NCBI RefSeq assembly: GCF_030272895.1
Contig: NZ_JALRNF010000066.1
Span: 1 to 17,037, forward strand
Source of the DNA: Pseudomonas sp. BGr12
GTDB taxonomy: Bacteria > Pseudomonadota > Gammaproteobacteria > Pseudomonadales > Pseudomonadaceae
DNA length: 17,037 nt
Direction of reading: 5' to 3'
Position 1 is the stretch's first letter; each line of letters begins with the position of its first letter. The notes below the pieces were generated by a model. The model did not search any database. It saw only the letters and a list, made by a program, of their open reading frames with translations, and was not told the origin of the DNA. Shown here piece after piece: positions 1-6,727 of this stretch. The position numbers and the translations under genes are program-made.

Positions 1-62
1 GGGCTTGCCCCGCGATTGCGTACAGTCAGCCGCATCGCATCGCGGGGCAAGCCCGCTCCTAC
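1..62. repeat. REP inverted pair (P. putida type)
   Basis: A perfect 16-base inverted repeat has arms at 1-16 and 39-54, separated by 22 bases. The right arm continues into GCTCCTAC (55-62), the tail of the roughly 35-base extragenic palindrome (REP) scattered through P. putida-group genomes. The left arm runs to the window edge, so its outer tail is cut off. The pair lies just past the 3' end of gluQ, a usual place for REPs. The hairpin could also stabilise or end the gluQ transcript, but no T-run follows it on the gluQ strand within the window. Confidence 0.85.
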
Positions 63-68
63 CGGCGT

Positions 69-956
69 TCAGTGGAGGTCCGCTTCAGGCACGCTCCGGC
101 GCCGGGGAATGGCCTCGGGATTCCAGTGCCTGGCGGCGTGCGCCAGCACTTCGGTCGGGCGTGCCTGTTCCATCGCTGTATCCGTCGTCTGGCCCAGGGC
201 ACGCAGGGCACGCAGCAGCAGCGGTGTGGCCTGCTCGGTGGGCAGCGGCGCGGAACGGTAGCTCTTGCCCAGCTTGTGGCCATCGGGCTGGGTGATCAGC
301 GGCACATGCAGGTAGCGCGGCTGCGACAGGCCGAGTAATTCCTGCAGGTAGAGCTGGCGTGGCGTGTTATCCAGCAGGTCGGCGCCACGCACGATATCGG
401 TCACCCCTTGCCAGGCGTCGTCCAGCACCACGGCCAGTTGGTAGGCATAGAGCCGGTCGCGGCGGCGAATGACGAAATCACCGACCTCGCGTCCCAGGTG
501 TTGCTCGAACAGGCCCTGGACCCGATCCTCGAAGCGGTAGGTCAGCTCCGGCACGCGCAGGCGGATGGCACCCTCGTCGCGGGCGTGTCCGAGATTGCGG
601 CACAGGCCCGGGTAGATGCCGTTGTAACCTTCAAGTTGCTTGCGCGAACAGGTGCAGGCGTAGGCCAGGCCCTGGCGGAACAGGCGCTCGATCACCTCGT
701 CGTAGGCTTCATGGCGCAGGCTTTGATAGACCACCTCGCCATCCCATTCCAGGCCATAGTTTTCCAGGGTATGCAGGATCGCCGCCTGGGCGCCGGGGGC
801 TTCGCGCGGCGGGTCGATGTCTTCCATGCGCAGCAACCATTGGCCACCCACGGCGCGGGCATCGAGCCAGGAGGCGAGGGCGGCGACCAGGGAGCCGAAA
901 TGCAGGAAACCGCTTGGAGTGGGGGCGAAGCGCCCGACATAGCTTTTGTGGTTCAT
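69..956 (-). CDS. gluQ: Glutamyl-Q tRNA(Asp) synthetase (GluQ-RS, YadB)
   Basis: This is a truncated paralogue of glutamyl-tRNA synthetase. It attaches glutamate to the queuosine base in the anticodon wobble position of tRNA(Asp), a tRNA modification made in the cytoplasm. The 295-residue product has only the catalytic Rossmann domain and no anticodon-binding domain, as expected for the family (about 290-310 residues). Visible are the N-terminal FAPTPSG motif, the HIGH-equivalent HFGS (residues 19-22) and the KMSKS-equivalent HKLGKS (227-232). The zinc ligands C101, C103, Y115 and C119 sit at the same positions as in E. coli YadB. The ATG at 956 fits the family N terminus (MNHKSYVGRFAPTPSG), although no strong Shine-Dalgarno is visible. 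It lies downstream of dksA on the same strand, with a hairpin in the 73-base gap. Confidence 0.96.
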   Translation of the reverse strand: MNHKSYVGRFAPTPSGFLHFGSLVAALASWLDARAVGGQWLLRMEDIDPPREAPGAQAAILHTLENYGLEWDGEVVYQSLRHEAYDEVIERLFRQGLAYACTCSRKQLEGYNGIYPGLCRNLGHARDEGAIRLRVPELTYRFEDRVQGLFEQHLGREVGDFVIRRRDRLYAYQLAVVLDDAWQGVTDIVRGADLLDNTPRQLYLQELLGLSQPRYLHVPLITQPDGHKLGKSYRSAPLPTEQATPLLLRALRALGQTTDTAMEQARPTEVLAHAARHWNPEAIPRRRSVPEADLH

Positions 957-983
957 GGCAACGCCGGAGAGTCAGAGGGGCAC

Positions 984-1014
984 AAACGAAACGGGGCGCC
1001 TGTGGCGCCCCGTT
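984..1014 (-). terminator. Terminator-like hairpin between dksA and gluQ
   Basis: An 11-bp perfect stem (990-1000 pairs with 1004-1014) has a 3-base loop. On the minus strand it is followed by a broken U-tract (TTTCGTTTG). It begins 15 bases past the dksA stop codon and ends about 33 bases before the gluQ start. It should end most dksA transcripts and let only some continue into gluQ. The imperfect U-tract suggests partial termination. Confidence 0.75.
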
Positions 1015-1029
1015 GAGGTCGGTCAAGTA

Positions 1030-1476
1030 TCAGCCTTTGCCGACGGTCTTTTCCTTCTTCTCCGCCAACTCCTTGCAGTCGAAGCACAGGTCGGCGGTCG
1101 GACGGGCCTCAAGACGACGCAGGCCGATCTCTACGCCGCAGGCGTCGCACCAGCCGTACTCTTCGTCCTGAATCTTCTGCAGGGTCTTGTCGATCTTCTT
1201 GATCAGCTTGCGTTCGCGATCACGGTTACGCAGCTCCAGGGCGAATTCCTCTTCCTGGCTGGCGCGGTCCGCGGGATCCGGGAAGTTGGCTGCTTCATCC
1301 TTCATGTGGTCCACAGTGCGGTCCACACTTGTCATCAGCTCTTGCTTCCACGCGCCGAGAAGTTTGACGAAGTGCTTGCGCATGGGCTCGCCCATGTACT
1401 CCTCGCCCTTGGATTCCTGATAGGGCTCGACACCGTACATGGTCTGAACAGCTTTTTGCTTTTCTAGGGTGGACAT
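1030..1476 (-). CDS. dksA: RNA polymerase-binding transcription factor DksA
   Basis: DksA binds in the secondary channel of RNA polymerase and, with ppGpp, lowers rRNA transcription and raises amino acid biosynthesis genes. The product is 148 residues, the usual Pseudomonas length. It has an N-terminal coiled coil whose tip carries the DPADRA segment (D67 and D70, matching the essential tip aspartates of E. coli DksA). The C-terminal four-cysteine zinc finger is C110, C113, C131 and C134, so this is the zinc-containing DksA1 form and not the zinc-free paralogue. The reading frame stays open to an ATG at 1524. I chose the ATG at 1476 because GAGAGGCGG lies just upstream of it and the resulting length and N terminus fit the family. 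It is divergent from the aminotransferase at 1688. Confidence 0.96.
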   Translation of the reverse strand: MSTLEKQKAVQTMYGVEPYQESKGEEYMGEPMRKHFVKLLGAWKQELMTSVDRTVDHMKDEAANFPDPADRASQEEEFALELRNRDRERKLIKKIDKTLQKIQDEEYGWCDACGVEIGLRRLEARPTADLCFDCKELAEKKEKTVGKG

Positions 1477-1687
1477 GAATAGACCGCCTCTCACTCTTCT
1501 AATCCATTGCGCAGGCTGCTCCATCTCCGGCGCCCGCCGGCCCTGCGACTGCGAGCCGCCGAACTTACCAGATCGAATCGGGGCGCGCTACTCCCGGGTG
1601 TCTTCGTAGTTGACCGCAGGTTTAGCCACACGTTCGCTTCGGTACGCAGGTAGAATCAATAGTCTAGACCCATTTGAGAGAAGGCTG

Positions 1688-2860
1688 ATGGCCCAGTCCT
1701 ACAGTGCGCGCAGCCGCGCCATAGAACCCTTCCACGTCATGGCCCTGCTGGCCCGTGCCAATGAGCTGCAAGCCAGCGGTTGCGACGTGATTCACCTGGA
1801 AATCGGCGAGCCGGACTTCACCACCGCCGCACCGATCGTCGAAGCCGGCCAGGCCGCGCTGGCCGCCGGGCACACCCGTTACACCGCCGCGCGAGGCCTG
1901 CCGGCGCTGCGTGAGGCGATTGCCGGCTTCTACCAGCAGCGCTACGGGCTGGACATCGACCCGCAACGCATCCTCATCACCCCGGGTGGTTCCGGCGCCT
2001 TGCTGCTGGCCAGCAGCCTGCTGGTAGACCCGGGCAAGCACTGGCTGCTGGCCGACCCGGGCTACCCGTGCAACCGGCACTTCCTGCGCCTGGTCGAAGG
2101 TGGCGCGCAACTGGTGCCGGTGGGCCCCGAGGTCAATTACCAGCTGACCGCCGACCTAGTTGAGCGTTACTGGGACCAGGACAGCGTCGGCGCCCTGGTG
2201 GCGTCGCCGGCCAACCCGACCGGCACCGTGCTCGATCGCAGCGAGCTGAGTAGCCTGTCCGCAGCCACCCGTGCCCACAACGGGCACCTGGTGGTCGACG
2301 AGATCTACCACGGCCTGACCTACGGCATGGACGCCCCCAGCGTGCTGGAGGTCGATGACGAGGCCTTTGTCCTCAATAGCTTTTCCAAGTATTTCGGCAT
2401 GACCGGTTGGCGCCTGGGCTGGCTGGTGGCACCGCCCGCAGCGGTGGGCGATCTGGAGAAGCTGGCGCAGAACCTCTACATCAGTGCCCCGAGTGTGGCC
2501 CAGCATGCCGCGCTGGCCTGCTTCCAGCCGCAGACCCTGGCCATCCTCGAGGAGCGCCGGGCCGAGTTCGCCCTGCGTCGCGACTTCCTCTTGCCTGCCT
2601 TGCGCGAGCTGGGCTTCCGTATCGCCGTGGAGCCGCAGGGGGCGTTCTACCTGTACGCCGATATCAGCGCCTTTGGCGGCGATGCCTTCGCCTTCTGCCG
2701 GCATTTCCTGGAAACCGAGCATGTCGCCTTCACGCCCGGGCTGGATTTTGGTCGCCACCAGGCTGGCCATCATGTGCGTTTTGCCTACACCCAGAGCCTG
2801 CCGCGCCTGCAGGAAGCGGTCGAGCGAATTGCCCGGGGCCTGCGGAGCTGGCAAGGCTGA
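1688..2860 (+). CDS. PLP-dependent class I/II aminotransferase
   Basis: This fold-type I aminotransferase of the aspartate/alanine aminotransferase superfamily has 390 residues. Visible are the NPTG segment (N176), the VVDEIY strand (D204, Y207) that holds the PLP ring nitrogen and oxygen, the Schiff-base lysine K234 in [12 protein letters not shown], and the carboxylate-binding arginine R364 in HHVRFAY. The amino-acid substrate cannot be read from the sequence. Pseudomonas genomes carry this gene beside dksA annotated simply as an aminotransferase. The frame is open upstream to 1610. The ATG at 1688 is chosen because GAGAAGG precedes it at good spacing and it gives the expected N terminus. 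Its stop codon overlaps the sfsA start by one base (TGATG), so the two genes are probably translationally coupled. Confidence 0.93.
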   Translation: MAQSYSARSRAIEPFHVMALLARANELQASGCDVIHLEIGEPDFTTAAPIVEAGQAALAAGHTRYTAARGLPALREAIAGFYQQRYGLDIDPQRILITPGGSGALLLASSLLVDPGKHWLLADPGYPCNRHFLRLVEGGAQLVPVGPEVNYQLTADLVERYWDQDSVGALVASPANPTGTVLDRSELSSLSAATRAHNGHLVVDEIYHGLTYGMDAPSVLEVDDEAFVLNSFSKYFGMTGWRLGWLVAPPAAVGDLEKLAQNLYISAPSVAQHAALACFQPQTLAILEERRAEFALRRDFLLPALRELGFRIAVEPQGAFYLYADISAFGGDAFAFCRHFLETEHVAFTPGLDFGRHQAGHHVRFAYTQSLPRLQEAVERIARGLRSWQG

Positions 2861-3573
2861 TGCGTTTTTCTCCTGAACTCGAAAGCGCGCGCCTGCTGCG
2901 CCGTTACAAGCGCTTCCTGGCCGACATCGAGCTGGCCAGCGGTGAGCAGATCACCATTCACTGCCCCAATACCGGCTCGATGTTCAATTGCATGGTCGAA
3001 GGCGGGCAGGTCTGGTTCAGCCGATCCAGCGATCCCAAGCGCAAGTTGCCGGGCACCTGGGAAATCAGCGAAACCCCCCAGGGGCGGTTGGCCTGTGTGA
3101 ACACCGGGCGAGCCAATGCCCTGGTCGAGGAGGCCCTGCACGCTGGTGTCATTACCGAGCTGGCCGGGTTTACCGGGCTCAAGCGCGAAGTGCCCTATGG
3201 CGAGGAGCGCAGCCGCGTGGACTTTCGCCTGGACTACCCCCAGGGGCCGGCCTATGTCGAGGTCAAGAGCGTGACCCTGGGGCATACCGACTCGAGCGTG
3301 GCGGCTTTCCCGGATGCGGTGACCCAACGCGGCGCCAAACACTTGCGCGAGCTGGCGGCGCTGGCGCGCCAGGGTGTGCGGGCGGTGCAGTTGTACTGTG
3401 TGAACCTCAGTTCAATCGAAGCGGTGCGCCCGGCCGAGGAGATCGATGCGGCTTATGCGAGCGCCTTGCGTGCGGCCGTTGCCGAGGGCGTCGAGGTGCT
3501 GGCCTATGGCACGCGCATCGATGCCGAGCAGATCTACATCGACAGGCCCCTGCCGGTGTTGCTCAACGGATGA
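2860..3573 (+). CDS. sfsA: Sugar fermentation stimulation protein homologue SfsA
   Basis: The 237-residue protein belongs to the SfsA family. E. coli SfsA was named because extra copies stimulate maltose metabolism. The family has an N-terminal OB-like part and a C-terminal PD-(D/E)xK nuclease-like fold, and its physiological role is still unclear. Family signatures visible are PNTGSM (residues 36-41), the [13 protein letters not shown] block (81-93), VDFRL with D121, EVKSVTL with E134 and K136 (the D...ExK pattern of the nuclease fold), and [16 protein letters not shown] (150-165). The ATG at 2860 overlaps the upstream stop codon and has AAGG about five bases before it. The 3' end overlaps the convergent Rieske gene by 11 bases. 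Confidence 0.95.
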   Translation: MRFSPELESARLLRRYKRFLADIELASGEQITIHCPNTGSMFNCMVEGGQVWFSRSSDPKRKLPGTWEISETPQGRLACVNTGRANALVEEALHAGVITELAGFTGLKREVPYGEERSRVDFRLDYPQGPAYVEVKSVTLGHTDSSVAAFPDAVTQRGAKHLRELAALARQGVRAVQLYCVNLSSIEAVRPAEEIDAAYASALRAAVAEGVEVLAYGTRIDAEQIYIDRPLPVLLNG

Positions 3574-3880
3574 GCCAGATGCCCTGGGCGTCTTCCCGGC
3601 ACTCCAGGGCCGTCAGCTGTTCACCTTCGCAAGGGCCGGCCACGCATTCGCCGGATTCGATCAGAAACAGCGCGCCGTGTCGGCCACAGCTGATCAGGCT
3701 GGCGCTGTCGTCGAGGAACTGGTCGGGCTCCCAGTTCAAGGCAATGCCGCGATGGGGGCAGCGGTTGCGGTACAGGTAGACCTTGCCGGCGCGGCGTACG
3801 GCGAACAGCGCGGTCTCCCCGACCGTGAAGCCTCGGCTGTGGCCTTCAGCCAGTTGCTCGGGTGAACAAAGAAAGTGCAT
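3563..3880 (-). CDS. Small Rieske [2Fe-2S] domain protein
   Basis: The 105-residue protein is essentially a single Rieske domain. The [2Fe-2S] ligands are C41 and H43 in CPHRG and C65 and H68 in CGRHGA, giving the CxH...CxxH pattern. It has no signal peptide or membrane segment, so it is probably a cytoplasmic ferredoxin-like electron carrier or a subunit of an oxygenase or reductase. No partner gene is adjacent and the redox partner is unknown. The ATG at 3880 has no good Shine-Dalgarno. The start is still likely because the Rieske fold begins a few residues later. The 3' end overlaps sfsA by 11 bases tail to tail. The 5' end faces the terminator of the upstream PrrF gene. Confidence 0.88.
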   Translation of the reverse strand: MHFLCSPEQLAEGHSRGFTVGETALFAVRRAGKVYLYRNRCPHRGIALNWEPDQFLDDSASLISCGRHGALFLIESGECVAGPCEGEQLTALECREDAQGIWLIR

Positions 3881-3967
3881 GGTGAATGGTTACCGGAAGT
3901 CGCAGCATCAGCCTGACATCCAAAATAGAAGCAGGAATCAAACGGGCGCAAAAGCCTTGTCGAGCGT

Positions 3968-3976
3968 TTTATACCA
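3968..3976 (-). promoter_or_regulatory. Possible extended -10 promoter for the Rieske gene
   Basis: On the minus strand this reads TGGTATAAA, an extended -10 element (TGn plus TATAAA). It lies just downstream of the PrrF terminator and about 88 bases before the Rieske ATG. No good -35 element sits at 16-18 bases, which an extended -10 can tolerate. It would give a leader of about 80 bases. Confidence 0.35.
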
Positions 3977-3998
3977 CCCGGGGACAAAAACGCCAGGT

Positions 3999-4026
3999 AA
4001 AAAAAGACCCGGCAATGAGCCGGGTC
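3999..4026 (-). terminator. Intrinsic terminator of prrF
   Basis: An 8-bp perfect stem (4006-4013 pairs with 4019-4026) with a 5-base loop is followed on the minus strand by seven Ts (4005-3999). It is the 3' hairpin of the small RNA, and the U-tail also fits Hfq binding. It would also stop transcripts reading through from the TfoX-domain gene upstream. Confidence 0.93.
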
Positions 4027-4112
4027 AATAACCGTGATTAGCCTGATGAGGAGATAATCTGAGCGTCCGAACCAGGGACTTTCAGCTTACCCAACCAGTC
4101 TCGCGACCAGTT
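3999..4112 (-). ncRNA. prrF: PrrF iron-responsive small RNA
   Basis: On the minus strand this segment reads as a PrrF small RNA, the Pseudomonas functional counterpart of RyhB. It is made when iron is scarce and base-pairs, with Hfq, to mRNAs of iron-containing proteins. The 5' end AACTGGTCGCGAG, the conserved antisense core (the minus strand of 4032-4059, containing TCTCCTCATCAGGCTAATCA) and the 3' hairpin match PrrF as I remember it from P. aeruginosa. The 5' end is placed at 4112 because a near-consensus promoter ends at the right distance upstream. The 3' end is the terminator's seven-base T-run at 3999-4005. The length is about 114 nt, as expected. Only one copy is present here, unlike the tandem prrF1-prrF2 of P. 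aeruginosa. Which numbered copy it is cannot be told from this window. Confidence 0.93.
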
Positions 4113-4114
4113 GT

Positions 4115-4133
4115 GATAATCATAACGATTCTC
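4115..4133 (-). promoter_or_regulatory. Fur box over the prrF promoter
   Basis: The 19-base site matches the Fur consensus GATAATGATAATCATTATC at 15 of 19 positions. It covers the prrF -10 element (4119-4124) and ends about three bases before the predicted transcription start. Iron-loaded Fur bound here would block RNA polymerase, which is the known control of prrF genes. Confidence 0.85.
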
Positions 4134-4146
4134 ATTACGGTGTCAA
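4119..4146 (-). promoter_or_regulatory. Sigma70 promoter of prrF
   Basis: The -35 is TTGACA (minus strand of 4141-4146, a perfect match) and the -10 is TATGAT (4119-4124, five of six), with a 16-base spacer. This predicts a start at the A at 4112. The -35 lies about 20 bases after the stop codon of the TfoX-domain gene. Confidence 0.85.
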
Positions 4147-4165
4147 TCACCGTGACACGTTAATT

Positions 4166-4438
4166 TCAATTATTTTTGCGCAGGGTCTTGGCATCCAGTT
4201 GCTGGTTGAGCGCTTCCTTGCGCTCAGGGGGGATGTCATTCCAGTGCATGTCGAGCAGCGCGCCTTCGATGGCGTACAGCAGCACCTTGGAGGCCCGAAA
4301 GCCCCGGGTGCGCACCGCCTGGTAGGCGTTCACGGCCCCCAGGCGACGCAGGTCTGAAGCACTGTGGATGCCGACCGCATGCAGCCACTGCGCAGAAGTC
4401 TTGCCAAGGTTTTTCAGATGCTGGAGTTCATCGTTCAT
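4166..4438 (-). CDS. TfoX C-terminal domain protein (stand-alone)
   Basis: The 90-residue protein resembles only the C-terminal domain of TfoX/Sxy. The segment LKNLGKTSAQWLHAVGI (residues 8-24) looks like a helix-hairpin-helix opening, followed by SASDLRRLGAVNAYQAVR (26-43). The TfoX N-terminal domain is absent, so a competence role cannot be assumed. The fold suggests DNA or protein binding, and the function is unknown. The frame continues open to 4564, but the ATG at 4438 has a perfect AAGGAGG six bases upstream and gives the domain N terminus. No terminator is seen between its stop and prrF, so its mRNA may run into the small RNA and end at the prrF terminator. Confidence 0.85.
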   Translation of the reverse strand: MNDELQHLKNLGKTSAQWLHAVGIHSASDLRRLGAVNAYQAVRTRGFRASKVLLYAIEGALLDMHWNDIPPERKEALNQQLDAKTLRKNN

Positions 4439-4602
4439 CAAGCCTCCTTGCGACGGCTGAACGGTCTGAGTAAGGAATCGCTGGCAGGTCAATGAGCAGT
4501 GTAGCGGCACTTGGGAAATACGCGGCGTTTTGCCATCGGGTGCCGACGGGTAGCCGCGAACCACCCGCCAGGCCCCGGCGGGCGGGGCTTGGCCCGGGGT
4601 GA

Positions 4603-4947
4603 TCAGCGCGTGCGATAGCGCAGGCGCGTGCCGAAATTGACCGACATGAGGATCTCGTCGGCGCTCAGTTCGCAGGGGAACCAGGTGCCGGAAATCTGTG
4701 CATGGGCCAGGCTTGCGCCTTCCAGTCCATTGTCACGCAGGTCGAGGCCGCGCAGGTCGGCGGCGCGAAAGTAGGCGCCGGTGAAATCGATGCCGGTGGT
4801 GTCCAGGTCGCGCAGGTCGAGACCGCGAAAATCCCCGCCACGAAAATCGATGACAGTGTCCTTGGGGCGTTCGCGGTTGAAGTTGGCGATCTGCTCGTCA
4901 TGCACCAGCGCATACAGGGCGCTGTCCAGTTGCCGTGGCTGATTCAT
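4603..4947 (-). CDS. Pentapeptide-repeat protein
   Basis: The 114-residue protein has about eleven consecutive pentapeptides (residues 34-88), including DFRGG, DFRGL, DLRDL, DFTGA, DLRGL and SLAHA. The central positions are L, F or I, as in the A(D/N)Lxx right-handed quadrilateral beta-helix. An N-terminal segment (1-33) and a tail ending in ELSADEILMSVNFGTRLRY frame the repeat. Long pentapeptide proteins such as Qnr mimic DNA and protect gyrase, but this one forms only about three coils and I would not assign that role. The ATG at 4947 is chosen over the upstream ATG at 4980 because GGGAGG lies seven bases before it. The upstream choice would also start inside the 28-bp palindrome. Confidence 0.85.
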   Translation of the reverse strand: MNQPRQLDSALYALVHDEQIANFNRERPKDTVIDFRGGDFRGLDLRDLDTTGIDFTGAYFRAADLRGLDLRDNGLEGASLAHAQISGTWFPCELSADEILMSVNFGTRLRYRTR

Positions 4948-4968
4948 GAAGGCGCCTCCCTGTGAGAT

Positions 4969-4996
4969 CCATGATGACACTATAGTGCCATCATGG
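4969..4996. promoter_or_regulatory. 28-bp near-perfect palindrome upstream of the pentapeptide gene
   Basis: The two 14-base halves (4969-4982 and 4983-4996) are reverse complements at 13 of 14 positions, centred on CACTATAGTG. The site lies 22-49 bases before the pentapeptide ATG and 54 bases after the stop codon of the phosphotransferase/ATPase gene. The centre includes TATAGT, a possible -10 element on the minus strand, without a recognisable -35. It may be an operator for a dimeric regulator. As RNA it would form a 12-bp stem with no U-tract, so it is a poor terminator. Confidence 0.55.
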
Positions 4997-5049
4997 TGGA
5001 GGCGTCCGGGTTCAGGCGGGAAGTGTCGACTGCATCACGTCCCGGGTGA

Positions 5050-6612
5050 TCAGTGCTTCGGCAGGCGCTTGCGGATCTGCTCGACCAATTGGTCCAGGCT
5101 GCCACTTTCGTTGGTTTTCACCTGCTTGCTCTGCAGCTTTTCTTCGGCGCTGAGCGGCTCGCGGCTGGCCTGCTGGACCTTGATCACTTCCTGGGTCGCA
5201 TCCGACGGATCGTTCTGGTCAGCCTGGCGCTGCGCCAGCCAGTTGGCGATGACCGCATCCGGTGCGTGGCAGTCGAGGATCAGGAAGGGCACGCCTGTCT
5301 CGCCGGCGATGCTGGCAGCGACCTGGCGCTGGGCCTGCTTGAGGTAGGTCGCATCGATCACCACCGGGAAGCCGGCGCGCAGGATGACCCCGGCCAGTTC
5401 GTGCAGGCGGGCATAGGTGGCCTGGCTGGCGTCCTGGGTGTAGATGCCTTGCTCCAGCTGACCGGCAGCGGCGGCTTGCTGCTCACCGAACAGGCGCTTG
5501 CGTTCCACGTCCGAGCGCAGGCGGATGGCGCCCAGGGCTTCGACCAGGCGCATGGCCACATGGCTTTTGCCTACGGCGGACACACCATGGGTAATGGCCA
5601 GGAAGTGCGAGGGGATGGCGCTGTAGCTTTCGGCCAGGTTGGCGTAGTTGCGGTAGGTGCGCAGGGTAGTGGCACGCTGCACGGCATCGGCGTTGGCCGG
5701 CATGCTGAACAGGGCGACCTTGGCCCGTACCAGGGCGCGGTAGGCCTTGTAGAAATTCAGCAGTTCCAGGCCCGCGTAGTCGCCGGTCAGTTCCAGGTAC
5801 TGGCTGACGAAACGGCGCGACAGGGACTTCAGGCCGCGGTCTTCCAGGTCCATGGCCAGGAAAGCGGCGTCGGCGTAGACGTCGGTCATGCGGAAGGGTT
5901 CGTTGAACTCGATGCAGTCGAAGATCACCACCTTGCCGTCGATCAGGGTGGCGTTGCCCAGGTGGATGTCACCGTGGCACTCGCGGATGAAACCTTCGGC
6001 CTTGCGGGCTTCGAGCAGGCCGTGCAGGCGTTTGAAGCTGGTCTGGGCCCAGGCTTGCAGGGCATCGAGTTGCTGCAGGTCGGCCTTGTCGGAGAGGAAC
6101 GGACGGATTTGCTCGAAGTTCTGCTCCACCGGCGCCATGACGCTGTCCGGGTTGCCCAGCGGGTTCTCCATCGGGACCTTGGGTGCCTGCAAGTGAAAGC
6201 TGGCGATCTGGCGGGCCATCTGGTCGATATGCTCGGCGGTCAGCTCGCCGTTGGCCTGCAAGGTGCTGAGCATCTGGTTCTGCGGGAACTGGCGCATTTT
6301 CAGCGCGTATTCGATCGGCTCGCCGTCGCCGCCCAGTTGTGGCGCGTCGGCAGTACCGGTGATCGGCAGCACCTCCAGGTACAAGCCGTCGGTCAGGCGC
6401 TGGTTCAGGCGCAGCTCTTCGGCGCAGAAATGCCCACGCTGGGACAGTTCGGTAAAGTCGAGGAAGCCGAAGTTCATCGGTTTCTTGATCTTGTAGGCGA
6501 ATTCGCCGGTCAGCAGGACCCAGGAGATATGCGTCTCGATGAGTTGAAACGCCTTCACCGGGTGAGGGAACAGGGCGGGGTTCTGCAGCGCGGTGATCAA
6601 GGCTTGGCTCAC
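5050..6612 (-). CDS. Aminoglycoside phosphotransferase-like / P-loop ATPase fusion protein
   Basis: The 520-residue two-domain protein is of a type common in Pseudomonas. The N-terminal part (about 1-330) has a kinase-like phosphotransferase fold, with catalytic-loop CHGDIHLGN (H213, D215, N220) and the metal-binding FD (D232) in VVIFDCIEFN. The C-terminal part (about 335-520) is a P-loop kinase/AAA_33-like domain with Walker A GVSAVGKS (343-350). The substrate is unknown. The name does not imply antibiotic resistance, and these chromosomal proteins are widespread. The start is GTG at 6612, supported by AGAAGGA about seven bases upstream. It is divergent from mrcB, with 115 bases between the starts. 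Confidence 0.88.
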   Translation of the reverse strand: MSQALITALQNPALFPHPVKAFQLIETHISWVLLTGEFAYKIKKPMNFGFLDFTELSQRGHFCAEELRLNQRLTDGLYLEVLPITGTADAPQLGGDGEPIEYALKMRQFPQNQMLSTLQANGELTAEHIDQMARQIASFHLQAPKVPMENPLGNPDSVMAPVEQNFEQIRPFLSDKADLQQLDALQAWAQTSFKRLHGLLEARKAEGFIRECHGDIHLGNATLIDGKVVIFDCIEFNEPFRMTDVYADAAFLAMDLEDRGLKSLSRRFVSQYLELTGDYAGLELLNFYKAYRALVRAKVALFSMPANADAVQRATTLRTYRNYANLAESYSAIPSHFLAITHGVSAVGKSHVAMRLVEALGAIRLRSDVERKRLFGEQQAAAAGQLEQGIYTQDASQATYARLHELAGVILRAGFPVVIDATYLKQAQRQVAASIAGETGVPFLILDCHAPDAVIANWLAQRQADQNDPSDATQEVIKVQQASREPLSAEEKLQSKQVKTNESGSLDQLVEQIRKRLPKH

Positions 6613-6647
6613 GGGCGATCCTTCTGGGGCATAGTTTCGAATCGGCC

Positions 6648-6676
6648 ATTATGGCGGCAAGCGACGCGGCTGCAAA
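6648..6676 (-). promoter_or_regulatory. Putative promoter of the phosphotransferase/ATPase gene
   Basis: The minus strand shows a TTTGCA -35 (6671-6676, four of six) and a CATAAT -10 (6648-6653, five of six) with a 17-base spacer. This predicts a start near 6641 and a leader of about 28 bases before the GTG at 6612. Confidence 0.5.
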
Positions 6677-6690
6677 CCGCCGGAGGGCGC

Positions 6691-6719
6691 CTGTCGATGA
6701 TCGATAAAGTGCGTATAAT
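6691..6719 (+). promoter_or_regulatory. Putative promoter of mrcB, close to the start codon
   Basis: A perfect TATAAT (6714-6719) ends eight bases before the mrcB ATG, with a weak -35 CTGTCG (6691-6696) 17 bases upstream. Transcription would begin at about 6725-6728, giving an mRNA with essentially no 5' leader. Confidence 0.5.
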
Positions 6720-6727
6720 CCGCCGCC

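Noticed and set aside
1..62. The REP pair considered as an IS end or attachment site
   Set aside because: It matches the common extragenic palindrome by sequence and position, and no transposase or REP-associated transposase gene is in the window.
1477..1524. Sixteen-codon N-terminal extension of dksA
   Set aside because: The ATG at 1476 has a good ribosome-binding site and gives the standard 148-residue protein. The extension is not DksA-like.
1610..1687. TAGAAT at 1651-1656 as the aminotransferase -10
   Set aside because: No -35 element lies at 15-19 bases and there is no extended -10, so the match is too weak to annotate.
4439..4564. Forty-two-codon N-terminal extension of the TfoX-domain gene
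   Set aside because: The perfect AAGGAGG just before the ATG at 4438 decides the start, and the extension would place that site inside the coding region.
4564..4600. GC-rich inverted segments after the pentapeptide gene as a terminator
   Set aside because: Several mutually exclusive short stems are possible and no T-run follows on the minus strand, so termination cannot be supported.
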